NCBI GenBank assembly: GCA_963920525.1
Contig: OY986439.1
Coordinates: 545,001 to 609,000 of the forward strand
Direction of reading: 5' to 3'
Source: Dichetophora obliterata
Taxonomy: Eukaryota > Arthropoda > Insecta > Diptera > Sciomyzidae
DNA length: 64,000 nucleotides
Both the position numbers and the translations under genes were made by a program. Below are positions 31,740 to 43,554 of the stretch, piece after piece. Within the stretch, counting starts at the first letter, position 1, and each line of letters starts with the position of its first letter. A model generated the notes under the pieces. That model ran no database searches. It saw only the letters and a program-made list of their open reading frames with translations, and was not told where the DNA came from.

Positions 31740-33790
31740 GCATTTCTAGCTTTTTTTTATAATCGCAGACAAGATTGGAAGAAATAATTTTAGAAGAGAG
31801 TTTTTGCAAGAGAGCGAAAGAAATAATTGTAGGTGAGCGGATTCACGCATTTTTAACGATAAATATTTATAATTTTGCTCTATGGGATTTAAAGACAATA
31901 AATTAAGGCAATCAGTTGCCAGCAATTATTGCAGTTAGTTCTCGTGAATTTTTGTTAGAGTGTTGTCCATATTATCAAAATAGCTTTTTGGTCACAAAAA
32001 TACCAGTTTTACAAATTTCCCAGTTGTACCCTTTTTCGTTGAAAGAGCAACAATTTATATTTAGTTAAGAGTTATTCTGTACGATGAAAATAAAAGGTTC
32101 ATTCCTTTATCACTTGAAGAAAGGGGGGATTGAACATATTTTATAAAGAAGCTTTGAGCTAAAAAGAGTTTTTTTTAAAATGAATTCAGATTGACCTAAT
32201 TCAATTGATTTCCATTAGTATTTATTTTTTTAAAAATTGTTTCTAATACCTCAGAATTTTTGGTTTTTTAATTCTATACCGCGTATAAGAATCTACTACA
32301 CAATGTTTAAGAAATATGTTTTTTGCATGATTAAATCAAAAACTGCTGCTATTTTTAATGTCCGACTTAGAAATTATATTCTTTTTTGTGAATTTTACGC
32401 TGAAATTCCTTATTTTTTTATGTAATGAAATCATTAAATTGTCTTGTTTTGTTACGGATGTTGACTAGTACAAAGTTTTAATTAACTACTGTCATGTAAT
32501 ATAGATTAGACTCGTAATGTCGGGTTTTTCATCTTTTTTAGTTTAAAACTTTCCAACACAGCTTTCTTTTCCAAGTGTTGTATTTGGGTTGAGTTTTTCA
32601 TCTTCGTTAAGTTAAAAATTTATTTATATCAAAAATTGACAAAAAATATTGACCGCAAAAAATTCTATCAATTGTGTGTAAATAACTATATGTATTTCCT
32701 GCTATTATTTTGATTATATGTTGAATCTGCTTGGAAGTGACCTTGTTTTGTTGTCCGCGATCGGTTTTAAACACAGCTACATGCGTTTTGGCTAAATATA
32801 TACATATGCTGGTACAAGCTGCACCCAAATTCCAAGCGATGTTTTGTATTCAAAATTTCCAGATTAGAAACTAAGAATTTTTAACGCGCTATAGAATGTC
32901 TGGATAAAACTGATGTTGGGACTCTAAAGTTATCTATAGGGATAAATTTTCCAAAGTTTTTCTTTACCAAAGATAGGTCTTTTCAGTATAACAATTAGAA
33001 CGCTTTTAACGTTATTTAGATAAAGATTTGACAAAAGAGAAAAAAAAAATGTTTAAAAGAAGAAATATTTAAATATTTCCATTAGAAAATTTTTGTTATG
33101 ATTATGAGTAAAATCGTCATAACTTAGGAATGACTCGACCGATTGCGATCATATTTGCACAATATATGCGATGATTCATGCATATCCGATAGATGGCACT
33201 GTTGTCAAGTTAATTATTAGTTACACAACATGTCATAGAAAACTTCACCCATGTTTGTGGAAGACAGTAAGGAAAGGTCATCCAGGCCATCTAGTAGTTC
33301 TATGAAAGCTTTTATCGTGTCTGTTACATTTATCTAGCATAATGTTAAAAACTAACAACTAAACGATTATTGCTTTTGAAACACAATAATGTTTTTGTTT
33401 TGCAAAGAGTATTAAAAACGTCGTATTCCTTAAGTAAGAAAAAATTTCGGAGGAACATATTCCGGTGTGTTTGAAATAAATCGCATTACCATCATATATT
33501 AATTTTCAATTTAGTTTGATTGCATGCGGAGTAGTCATTGTTACAATTAAACATCCTTGACTTTATTCGGCAGATAGATATTTTAAAGTATGTATCTTAT
33601 CGCGCTTACAACCTTTACTAGAAGAGTTTAATTTAGCTCAGCTACATAATACAGTTTGGGAACCTCTTCCTGGGAACAGCTTTTGCATTCTTACAAATAT
33701 TCCAGTATCCTTGAAGCATTTACTACAAATTTTTATGAGAACACACTTTCTACATTTTGGTTAAATTTGTGACGAATAGCTGTTTTTGCA
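31740..33790. other. No gene recognised
   Basis: AT-rich. Near 33,110-33,200 a sequence of the type 'gtcataacttaggaatgact' and 'cgaccgattgcgatcatatt' resembles the DINE-like tail module but without monomers. No gene supported. Confidence 0.4.
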
Positions 33791-33799
33791 ACCCTTTTT

Positions 33800-36700
33800 C
33801 CATATCGACTACCATAAGGATCACAAGGCAACATAGCAAGGTATCAAGTGATCTTACGAAGCCATAAAGTAGACAGACTCACATGTGCACATTTCAAGTT
33901 TCCTATTTATCAATGTATGCACTCTGCCAGTAAAATCGTAGCGCTACACTTACATAGTAGGTCAACCGCTACAGAAGGTTGTTTTTTCCTACTACATATT
34001 ATTTGTTTCAATATGTTGGTATGTGCATTTACCACGCACACTGCACATTGCCGCAGTGTCTCGTCTATCACTAAATTGCTACTGGGAGCCCGAGGTCTTT
34101 GTGGGGTAAATGAATTTGTGTGGCCTAGCTTTGCATCTTTTAGCACTTGGCCTTAAATTTGTGTACACGCCATATGTGTTTAGTTATAACTTTTATCGAT
34201 GTGTTCACATGTTCATACGTACGTATGCGTGTGCGACAAATAGAGTTGTGATTGCTGTAGTTTTAGTGTAATATTTGCTTTTATTGTTGTTTCTCTTGGT
34301 TTACGATAAAGACGCCATCATGTAGTGTGCTGACGATACTATGAGAATGTTCAGTTGAAACCAACAGTGCGTCGTCGTATTCTTAAGTTTGTTCGTCTAT
34401 CATATGTCCGTCCATCTGTCTGTCTGTCTGTATGTTAGTTGTTCATTGAACACGGCGCAGTGGAATAGTCGGAGCACTGGGAAGAAAGGAATGCAGAAAA
34501 ATGTGTTAGTGGAGTAGTTTCCATTACGTCACGTTTTCTACTCGTCCGTCTCGGTCTCGGTCTCGGTCTGGGTCACAAGCATATCTGGATGTTGAATAGA
34601 GAGTATTGCGGGAGGGCGGGAGGGAGGGAGGGTAGAGGTTGAGGTCTGTCTGTTCGTCTAGTTCGTTCGGACTTACTGCAGGAGTGGCTTGCTGTGTGTG
34701 CTGCATAGATGTGGTTGCCACAGCGAAGGTGGATGCGAATGTGAGTGGCGAGTGCTGAAACTATATAGAAATCGGAATCGTTGAATGGAGCTGTGAGAAC
34801 TTGCGCTCTTACTGCTAGGTGTGTATGTGTGTCGTTTTGTTATCATGGGTACTCGTTGGGCAGACGTTTTTATTCCTAGCAAAGCCATTTCTGTGTGTGT
34901 CGTCACGTTGGATGTTGGTATCGCAGACGAAAACAACGAAAGCGAAAGTGAGCTAGCTTTGCTTTGTAGGGCAAACTTCGTCTGTCTGTTTGTATGTCTG
35001 GCTGTCTCTATTGTAATTTGCGTCTAATTGTGCGAGAGTTGCTACAGAGCCTGTTATCTGCCATGGCTTTTGCTTCGCTTTTTCCTTTTTATCCACTGCG
35101 TATGTATTGTCTAGACTTTTGCCAAAACACATGTAGGTTTGCTGCATTTCGAAGATTCCATATGAACATGAGTAGACTTGTTTGTATGTGTGTATAGACA
35201 TGTTTAGAAATTGAGCCTATTTATGTGGCAATCGGATATATAGTAAATTTTAAGTTAGTTAGGTAGAAATATAAACTGTTGCATGTAGGTACTGATCATT
35301 TTTATATTCTGTCGTAGTATGTTCTAGGAATTCACAAGAAAGCTGCTTCCTTATACTTATGAAACTTTTGAATTTGACATGCTTTAATATTGAGACAACG
35401 GCAGAATGTTTTAAGTTATTGTAAACATCATAAGACTTCTAATAATAATTTACCTACAGGTCCATTTGAAGGTTAATTATACCCCATATATAATGGATAA
35501 TCTGCAACAAGGCCACTTTTATTTTAATGACATGAACTGTTTTCATCACAATCGGCGGAAATGCACATTGAAGATTGAACAATTATTAAAAACTTTCAAT
35601 AATAACCGCGAATATCTTTTGAAGAATGCGTTCTTTAAATAGCGTTAAGTTTATCCACGAAGCTGAAGTATTGAACTAAATTCATATCTTGAACGCTTAA
35701 CTAGAGGAACAATAAATCGCGAACGATACCTCGTAAAAGAATGCACAAAGAACGACAGATTAAAAAGTAAAAATATAAAATGCTTAAAAGAGAGGGATGA
35801 CTCAAATGTCCTTCCTTATGGTATTTCGTTTAGTCTTCGGCTGGTGTTTTATACTTGCTTGGATTTTGAACAGTATTAAATATGGAATCTGCTCTCTCTA
35901 TGTTGTGTCTATATGAAACAGCCTGAGTGGTATTTAGTATTAGTAGCACGACGGAATATCAGTTTTAGCACTTCGTCAATTTTGTACAAAAAAAATAGAG
36001 TCGAAAGCTTGTACAAATACAAAAAGAGTTTTTGAGATTCTAAACCAACATTTTGTTATTTATTGTTAACAAACTCCGAAGGGCAGACTTACTTATAAAT
36101 TTTTTTAAACACTTGACAAGAAGATTTGAAAGTGTAAATTATATCGACTGCACATTCAAATTGCTATATAACTGCATATCAACTGCATGTTGGAACTGAT
36201 CTTGAAGAATGTGTCTTACCTTAGAGATTCTCTTACAAAACTGATAAAAAACCTTTAGAAATGTTAAATGCAATTTGTCATAGTATGTTCTGCTTTAGCA
36301 CTGATTTTAGTTAATATATTTATTGTTATTCTGTCGGTATATCGAATACAACATTTGTTCAAGTTCAATTTAATAATTTGCATTATTTTTCACTAAAACT
36401 CACAACATATTTTAATATATTTTTTCACTGATTTTAACTCCAAATTTTGCAAATAAATTAATCAACATTGTGAAGCTTACAAATTAATGCTTTCTAAAGT
36501 ATTGTTGACCGAATAATTAAATGTTTTGTATTTCGGGCTAGATCACCGTTTCTTCTATGCAATAGCATGTAATATGGAAAAGGTTGTGTTCTTTTTAATT
36601 TGCTTCCGATTGTTAATATCTTTCAAAGTAATTTTTATCTTTCAAATTTCCAACAGGTAGTGCTTTAGAAAACACCAAATGCGTTTTTGACGAATAAACT

Positions 36701-36880
36701 TTAGTTACTTAACCTTCACAGTACGAATTAAAAAATTCAACTGAATTAAAAAATGCAGTGTGTCCAATTGAATCAGAGAATTCCCAGTTATTTTATGTCT
36801 CGTTTTCGTAAATTGTTGCTGTTGGTTTTGGGTTAGTTTGTTTTTGTATTTTTATTTTGGTTTTTAATATGCTGCTTTAG
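33800..36880. other. Repeat-poor region with pyrimidine microsatellites
   Basis: Balanced composition from about 33,800 to 35,210, with CTGTCTGTCTGTCTG near 34,415, GTCTCGGTCTCGGTCTCGG near 34,547, and GGGAGGGAGGGAGGG near 34,618. Overlapping ORFs on both strands (34,524-34,936 and 34,953-35,201) arise from these repeats and carry no domain. The lack of transposons here is unusual for this window and could mark constrained regulatory or 5' UTR DNA of br. 35,220-36,880 is AT-rich without features. Confidence 0.35.
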
Positions 36881-36884
36881 AGAA

Positions 36885-37191
36885 CAGCGATCGAAGTTGG
36901 AGTAGAATTGCCGCCGAGCAGATTCCTGCCCCAGCAGTCATGTAGACGCAATACACTCGGTATGTGAGAGTTTCTATATATTTATATGGGCCGCGACGCA
37001 TACATTGCCAAAAATATTGTGAATTGTGCGGAACATTTTTAGAAGATTGTTTACCGAAAAAGTGGAAAAAGCAAAAAATACCGTGATCGCATTTTGCAGT
37101 TCGTATGCTGTTTCACAGTACACAGGCAGAGTAACGCAGCGCAGCTTTGCTTAAGCAAATAACGAAATTTTAATGATATACAGGAGTGTGT

Positions 37192-37250
<59 letters not shown>

Positions 37251-37420
37251 GTGTGTGTTCCCGTCCTTACCCGATGCACAACGATCAGCGAGTGAAGCCA
37301 GGAATCGTAGCGAAGGGCACTTAAGAAGAGAAGTTTGTGTTTAAGTATCGCTTATTGTATGTATTGAATTTGTTTGCGAATATGTGGAACTGCAGCCGAT
37401 CGTTTTCTTTAAGCTTAAGC
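36885..37420. other. GC-richer island with (GT)n and TATA-like site
   Basis: Includes GCCGCCGAGCAGATTCC, a plus-strand TATATATTTATATGGGCCGC at about 36,974, and a (GT) run from about 37,185 to 37,259. On the minus strand the sequence right of the repeat reads CGTTGTGCATCGG followed by a donor-like GTAAGG. A 5' untranslated exon with its promoter is conceivable, but there is no coding frame to test. Confidence 0.3.
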
Positions 37421-37953
37421 TTTAAGCTTTGCTATCTACGAAACACTTAGATTTGATATTATTATATAAAATGAGATATTAAATGCTTACTAGTGATTTT
37501 TTTATTTGGGCAATAATATTACAAGACGAAGTGCGTTATTATCAAGGTTTGCAGTGAGTGATAAGTGCAAGGCTGATGGCAGTCGAGTATGAATATAGTT
37601 AGGGCATGCACACATACACATGAATGTTTAATATATGTTTGAGTGTATATTGAGACTTTTTCGGTAAAAGTTTGTTTGCCGTAATGCATTCAAACTTGCG
37701 TCCTTGTGTTTATGCTCATACGCACACATGCTTAACGAAGCAGAGCTGCGACGAGCTTTCGGCGACGATCATTGACATCTTGTGATATTTATTCGTGCGG
37801 GTGAATGCGAGAATTTTTGTTATGTACATACATATTCAAGTTAATTTCGTACATTCGGGGCTGTTGAAAAATTAAGCAAATAACAAATAATAGATGCATT
37901 AAAAATAAAAATAAAAAACAATGAGCAGTCACTCACCCGGCAACTTTATTTCG

Positions 37954-40051
37954 GTGAGCACTGAGAACCCTGAGGTTATTTAAGATCGTTTTCAATTTAG
38001 AATGTTTGAGCATTTAGTGTAGAAAATAATGGATATGACTTTAATCCACAATATATTCATTGGAATAATTCAAGAATATAGACAACTCTCTTTTTAAGTA
38101 TATTTTTGTGGATCATATAGATTTTGATCTACTAGCCTCCTCAATCTAAATCTAATAAAAGTTGAGGCTGCTCGAAATAGTTCTAGAAATTATAGGCCTC
38201 CAAAGTAGATAGTTTCTTAGTTTTCCAACAAAACTAAGCTTTATGGGTATTAAAAGAGAGGTAATAAGAGTATCTATCTATTCAACGTGATATCAAACAT
38301 AAAAATCCTATTAAAAAGAGAAAACTAAATACATTTAATTTTTCATTTAATTCAGAAAAACCCATCTTCAAAGCTTTTATAACCATAAAGAAATTAATAT
38401 ATTTATGCAAGTAAAACAAATTAAAAAAAAATAAGATTTCCAATATTAATAGGTAATTAATAGTAATTTAAAATTATTTTTTTCTTTGTAGTGATTTTGA
38501 AGTCGGTTTATTGTGTTAAAAAGTTTTTATTTCTTCTTTTTTAGAGAATATGATGACGTTTCAAAATAATTCTACCCATTCTTTTAACGAATTTTAGTAC
38601 GCTATAACCCTTTGTAGAATTCCGCCTACTTTCTTGATCGTGTTTTCTTATAATTCTATATACTCTTGCACCCAATTTCAAGATTCTAATCTTAATATCA
38701 ATATTAACTGATATACAGTGTTTTTATAGTAGTGAAACGCCTTTTCTCGAATTCCGCTCACTTTCTTGATCGTGTTTTGCAACAATTCTACCTATTTGCA
38801 ATTTTTTGGAGTGAATGGTCTTTTTATGAAATGAAAACATATTCAATGCTTAAATTTTGATATTTTCGTATCCTTCAAGGATTTTCAAGAAATGAAAGTT
38901 TGCATGAAAATATTTTTTTTGCATCAAATGTTATCAAATCATTTGAGATTTTAAAATATATTATTTTTTTAGTTAAAATGTGTCAAACCTGCGCAATCGA
39001 TACATGTTAAATTGATAAACATACGTGAAATAGCATTAAAGATATTTAGACCAACACTTACCCTCACAATTAATGCATCATGGTCTGAAAGGGCTATTGT
39101 CAATATTATTCGAGATACTGTGTTTTTATAATATTGCCAAGCACGCTGGATAACGCTAACTTTATTAAAAGTAATTTGTCATAATTGTTTCTACCCCTAT
39201 ACTAAATTTCAGTACCATAGTGTCAATTTATATGTATTAGTGTTTTTATAATATTGCCACGCCAATTTGTCAAATAACGCCTTATTTCTTGACATTACTT
39301 TTTAATAATGGTGCCTACCCCTGTACTAAATTTCAAAACCCTAGTGTCAATATTATTCTTGATACAGTATTTTTCTAATATTGCCACGCCAACGAGGTTT
39401 ATCGAATACCGTCCACTTTTTTAGATGGGCGGTATTACAAAATAAATGTATATATGCATAAAAACGGTATTACAATATAAAGGTAATACGAGTATCTTCA
39501 ACGAGCTATCAAACGTAAAAAATCTATGCATACTTTTTTAAGATATAACCCCTTTTAACCGACTACAAAAAGGAGGAGGTTCTTAAGTTCATTGGTTTCT
39601 TTTCTTTTTTCTTTTAATGTATGCACATCGATTACTCCTAAAGCACTCTCCCGATTTCCGTTATTTAATCTAAATCTTGCTAAGCGTACTCTTTTTATAT
39701 ATAAACCATGTTTAAATTTTTTGAAAAGTTACGACATTAAAACATTGTTATATAAAAATTTATGTAATATTTCCGTTTTCAAAGTAATCTTACTCGAAAT
39801 TTAGACTTTATGGAAAAATCTGAGTACGCCAGCTTGCTTATAAACCTTGAATTATGTATGATCGACTATCAAACTTCTCGAGCTTTTTTAACCGTTGTTC
39901 CGTGATATTAAAAAAAGAGTTGCCGCTATTCTTGAATTATTCCAACGAATATATTGTGGATTACAGTCATATCCATTATTCTATACACTGATTGCTCAAA
40001 CATGTTAAAATGAAAACGATCTTTAATAACTTCAGGGCTCTAAGTACTCAC
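37954..40051. mobile_element. ~2.1-kb TIR element with internal ~121-bp repeats
   Basis: The left end GTGAGCACTGAGAACCCTGA pairs with the right end (reverse complement) GTGAGTACTTAGAGCCCTGA. Similarity runs about 135 bp inward (landmarks 'aagatcgttttca', 'ataatggatatgact', 'ccacaatatattc', 'ggaataattcaagaa'). No clear target duplication. Inside, degenerate units of about 121 bp occur: 'aattccgc(c/t)(t/c)actttcttgatc' at about 38,629 and 38,750, and 'tgtttttataatattgccac' at about 39,121, 39,242 and 39,365. Confidence 0.7.
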
Positions 40052-40299
40052 AGATACTACGTTGCTCGAATGACTCCACATTGTTTTTTATTTTTATTAA
40101 AATTAAAAATGAATGTTTTTGCTATTCTTGAAATGTTCCTGTTTGTGATTCAAAGCAATTGATATCAAAAATATGTCCGTGGCTCCAATAACGTCAGTCT
40201 AATCTGTTTCAACAGCATGAACAGCATGCAAACAGCATTTGTTTTGTTTAAAACAAATGTAGACTGAAAAATAAATATGAAAATAAAAATGTATGGACA

Positions 40300-40565
40300 T
40301 TTCCATGGTCATGCAAGTAACGTTCGTAAGCCTTTTTTGTTGCTAAAAAATGTAAACTTTTTTGTCCTGTTTAGATTTTTGGATAGCACTCTAGTAGAAC
40401 TATATTTAGTGTGAAGGGTGGAAGCGATCGAAAGAATTGTCCAAAGATTGAAACAAAAAAGGGCGGTTTATGTTGCATCAATATAAACGAAAAAATCTGC
40501 GAAGTGTGGACGAGTTTTTTTATCAAAGTTATTTTAATATTATCTGGAATAATGTTGCTATATAT
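40300..40565. repeat. Dispersed repeat A, copy 2
   Basis: Matches the two halves of copy 1 (2,860-2,984 and 3,221-3,430) without the MITE. It serves as the empty site that proves the 2,985-3,220 insertion. Confidence 0.6.
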
Positions 40566-40850
40566 ATATTAGGGCGTATCGAAAAATTAAGATCGTATTC
40601 TTAGAGGTCTCAAAAGTTGCATAGGGTGATCAAGATCTAAAAAAAAATTTTAGAAAAAAATGAGGATCTCTTCCTCTCCCGCAAGGACAAAGTTGTTTTT
40701 TAAGAAAAACAGTAAAAATCACGATCTCAAAATGCTTTGAAGTCTTAAAGTAAAAGTTATTAAAGACTTCAACTAAAAATATCTTGCCAAAGATTATGCC
40801 ACTCTTGATATTAACCCACAAGGTCCTGTGTGAAGAATATTCGAATCTAT

Positions 40851-41303
40851 GGCTGTATTTCTTTATTCATTCCAGATGTTCGGAATGACTGTTTTTGTTT
40901 CTTTATTCAGTTTTGATTATCTGGAATATTCTTTTTGTATTTCTTTATTCTTACGGAATATTCCGAACGCGTTCTTTTTATACTATAAGCTAAGGTAGAA
41001 TAAAAAGAATATTCCTTGTATGTGAGGTTATATTCGATTACTTGAAGTAAAACTTCGTTAAATGAAAATGGAAAATTTTTTTACATTAAATGTTTTAGAT
41101 TGCTTTGTTGCATTTTTATTTTTTAAATTTTATCTGGTGTATTTGTTGTCTTTAATTAAATACGAAAAATATGTTTCTGGTTTTAATAAAAACAAAATGT
41201 TCTTTCTTTTCCAATACTGTTTCTTTATTCATTCTGTTCTGGATAAACAACAATCTATTCTATTCGTTCTCTCCTTTATCCGGAATGAATAAAGAAATAC
41301 ACC
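40851..41303. mobile_element. TIR element, TSD CTAT (453 bp)
   Basis: Ends GGCTGTATTTCTTTATTCAT and (right, reverse-complemented) GGTGTATTTCTTTATTCAT, followed by TCC, with a single-base length difference near the tip. CTAT lies outside both ends (40,847-40,850; 41,304-41,307). The sequence TTTCTTTATTC recurs several times internally. ORFs across 41,062-41,443 are F/L-rich and not protein-like. Confidence 0.6.
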
Positions 41304-41713
41304 CTATATGTACACTCGAGGTAGCACAAAAATTTTTATTGCTATCCGATTGTCTCAACTTTGGCGATTTTGATAAATATCATATTTTTTGCATATGCAT
41401 TTTCTTGTTTTTGAGAAATGTATACTTGAATGCAATTTTTTAACTTTTTCAAAAAAATTAATATAAGGTTTTATATCTCTGGCACCAGAAGTAGTACCGA
41501 AGATAATTTACTTCATTTATAATCTTCAAATATTCCTGAACAACACCATATTCAAGAGTATCAATTAACACCACCAGGTATAGACCACGATTTTTTTCCT
41601 ATTTCGATTTTTAAAAAAATTTTCCTTCCTTATGAACTTTATTATTTCATTAAAACACCTCAAATCAGCATTCACAAAAATATTATACCTACTAAAATTT
41701 TGAGTTTTTGAGT

Positions 41714-41968
41714 TTAGTTTGCCATTCGATAGTTCTCAATTGACTTAACAATTGTTGTTAAGAAGTGTTTTAGTGAAATAATAACCATAAAGCAGATATT
41801 AACAAAATTGTTACATTTCATGTTAGTAACAGTCGTTTTTCCAGAAAGGAATACATGTTGGCATGGAGACATCAAAGACTTAACACTATGTGATAATTGT
41901 GATGTAACAATTGCCTCAAAAAGTATGGGCAAAGTACTTAATTTAGCAATTCCACGATAGTTATTCAA
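41714..41968 (-). pseudogene. Non-LTR reverse transcriptase fragment
   Basis: The minus-strand frame reads NNYRGIAKLSTLPILFEAI, then SQLSHSVKSLMSPCQHVFLS, then GKTTVTNMKC and NFVNICF. This is the fingers region of a LINE reverse transcriptase (consensus 'YRGI..LS...KLFE.I....L......I...QHGF..G.ST.TNLL.F'), in which QHVFLSGK replaces the usual QHGF-x-x-G-R/K. No catalytic YADD is present. Short, isolated and decayed; both boundaries uncertain. Confidence 0.65.
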
Positions 41969-42399
41969 TTAAGATTTGTTACTAGATTAATGCAACGGAA
42001 TAATAAATGAGGATTTCTAGGCAGCTGGAAAATAGCAAATTATTAAAAAAGAAATGAAAAGGAAATTGATAGGGGCTATTTATTCATCGCAGCAGTATTT
42101 ATACATGCATGAGGATATTATGTACGATCAAAGTTGTGAGTAGAGAATCGTTCTACTAGCTCGTGCGTTTGACATTACATACCAATGCTGGGTTGCATTT
42201 TTGTTGAGAAATTTTAATATGTGAGTCTTTCTTGTATATCGATGATAACATATGCTTGCATGGCATAATCGTGGGCATTTAAAATTGGTGTGACTTTTTT
42301 AAAATTTTATGTTGTTAAAGTAATATAATAACGATTTTATGAATTTAATATGGTATAAATATAATTTAATTATATATCTTATTAAACATAATGCAAATA

Positions 42400-43020
42400 T
42401 CGCTCATTTCGTGCAAGACCGTCACAACTAAAAATTTGGGTTTTTTTAATTATATATAAAAAAATATGCATTGTTATCATATCTTAAATTTGAGTGAATT
42501 CCAGACCGATTTGCTGTTAATTAACGGTTTTACAGATACTTGTATTGTTTTGAATTTTAGCAATCTCTTTACTTCTTTGTAGCAATAACGTTTCATTTCT
42601 ATTTATACCAAAATTTATTTTAAAATTTCTCCAAAGTTTTTTAACAACAACTACTTATTTTATCATAAACCATTTTTTTAAATAAAAATCAAAGCAAGTA
42701 ACCTAATATTTGTTGTAGTAGTAAAGTACCAACTCAAAATGTGACATCTCTCTAGGTCAAAAATATGTTATCATATTGTAGCAAAATCGTCACAACTTAA
42801 AATGAAACATTTTTTAAAATGAGTTTTTGTAGTAATAATGTTACTGTTAAATAAAAAATTTATGATATTTTTGGCAGAAAATTTAATGGGCTTCAAATAT
42901 TCTTAACAATTTTCAGTCTACCTTTACAATTAATGTTCGTGATGTCATTTCAAAATTTCATAAGGCTCTCCTAAAAAATACTAAATTTTGAGTTGTGACA
43001 GTCTTGCACGAAATGAGCGA
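42400..43020. mobile_element. TIR element, TSD TA (621 bp)
   Basis: Ends TCGCTCATTTCGTGCAAGAC in both arms (right one reverse-complemented), continuing (C/T)GTCACAACT and A-rich sequence. At least 29 bp with one difference. TA flanks it, with the neighbouring AT also matching. The internal copy 'aaaatcgtcacaactt' near 42,784 repeats the TIR's inner part. Non-coding. The sharp TIR identity suggests relative youth. Confidence 0.8.
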
Positions 43021-43468
43021 TATCTTATAAATAATATAATATATATACAAAATAATATTATAAATAAAAGACTGATTTTTACTTTGAAAAAATAATAGTA
43101 AGTTTCTTTGCTGCTAGCAAACTCACACCACGATGAAGAAAGCTCAATCACTGCATCTCTGCAAATGTATATGTAACAAAATAGGGGTATTCACGATGAA
43201 GTCAACTTGCCAGTGCAGTTGCAGTTGTGCAGTTAGGTTTTCGTGAACACACCACATTTCTGATTGAGAAGTCCTCCAAAAAAATCCTCCAAAAAAAAGT
43301 CCTCCAAATTTATGTCAAAATCTGCCAAATCTTTTCAAATTTAAGGGAATAACTCTAATTATTACGAAGTAGTTTTTATTCAGTAATAATCTAGTAATAA
43401 GTTTTATTGATGATTTTTTTAAACGAAAATAAATTACTTGATTCTAGAAGCTGGAACGGAAATCACGA

Positions 43469-43535
43469 AAAAGCAAGACACGAGAGCTATAAAATTTTGT
43501 ATTGAAAAAAGTATTGCTTCTCGTGTCTTGCTTTT
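43469..43535. repeat. Perfect 17-bp hairpin
   Basis: AAAAGCAAGACACGAGA at 43,469-43,485 is the exact inverse of 43,519-43,535, with a 33-nt A/T-rich spacer. No larger symmetric element was recognised around it. Confidence 0.7.
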
Positions 43536-43554
43536 CATTGGTGTGCTTTTTTAT

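Noticed and set aside
33848..34156. 102-codon plus ORF with many cysteines and a minus ORF over the same bases
   Set aside because: No recognised domain, no splice support, and both strands open because of composition.
34524..34936. Minus ORFs with S/T/P-rich and DRDRDRD sequence
   Set aside because: Generated by the GTCTCG and GGGAGG microsatellites; no start context or domain.
37185..37259. (GT)n tract as a regulatory element
   Set aside because: A common microsatellite; no evidence of function beyond its location in a repeat-poor island.
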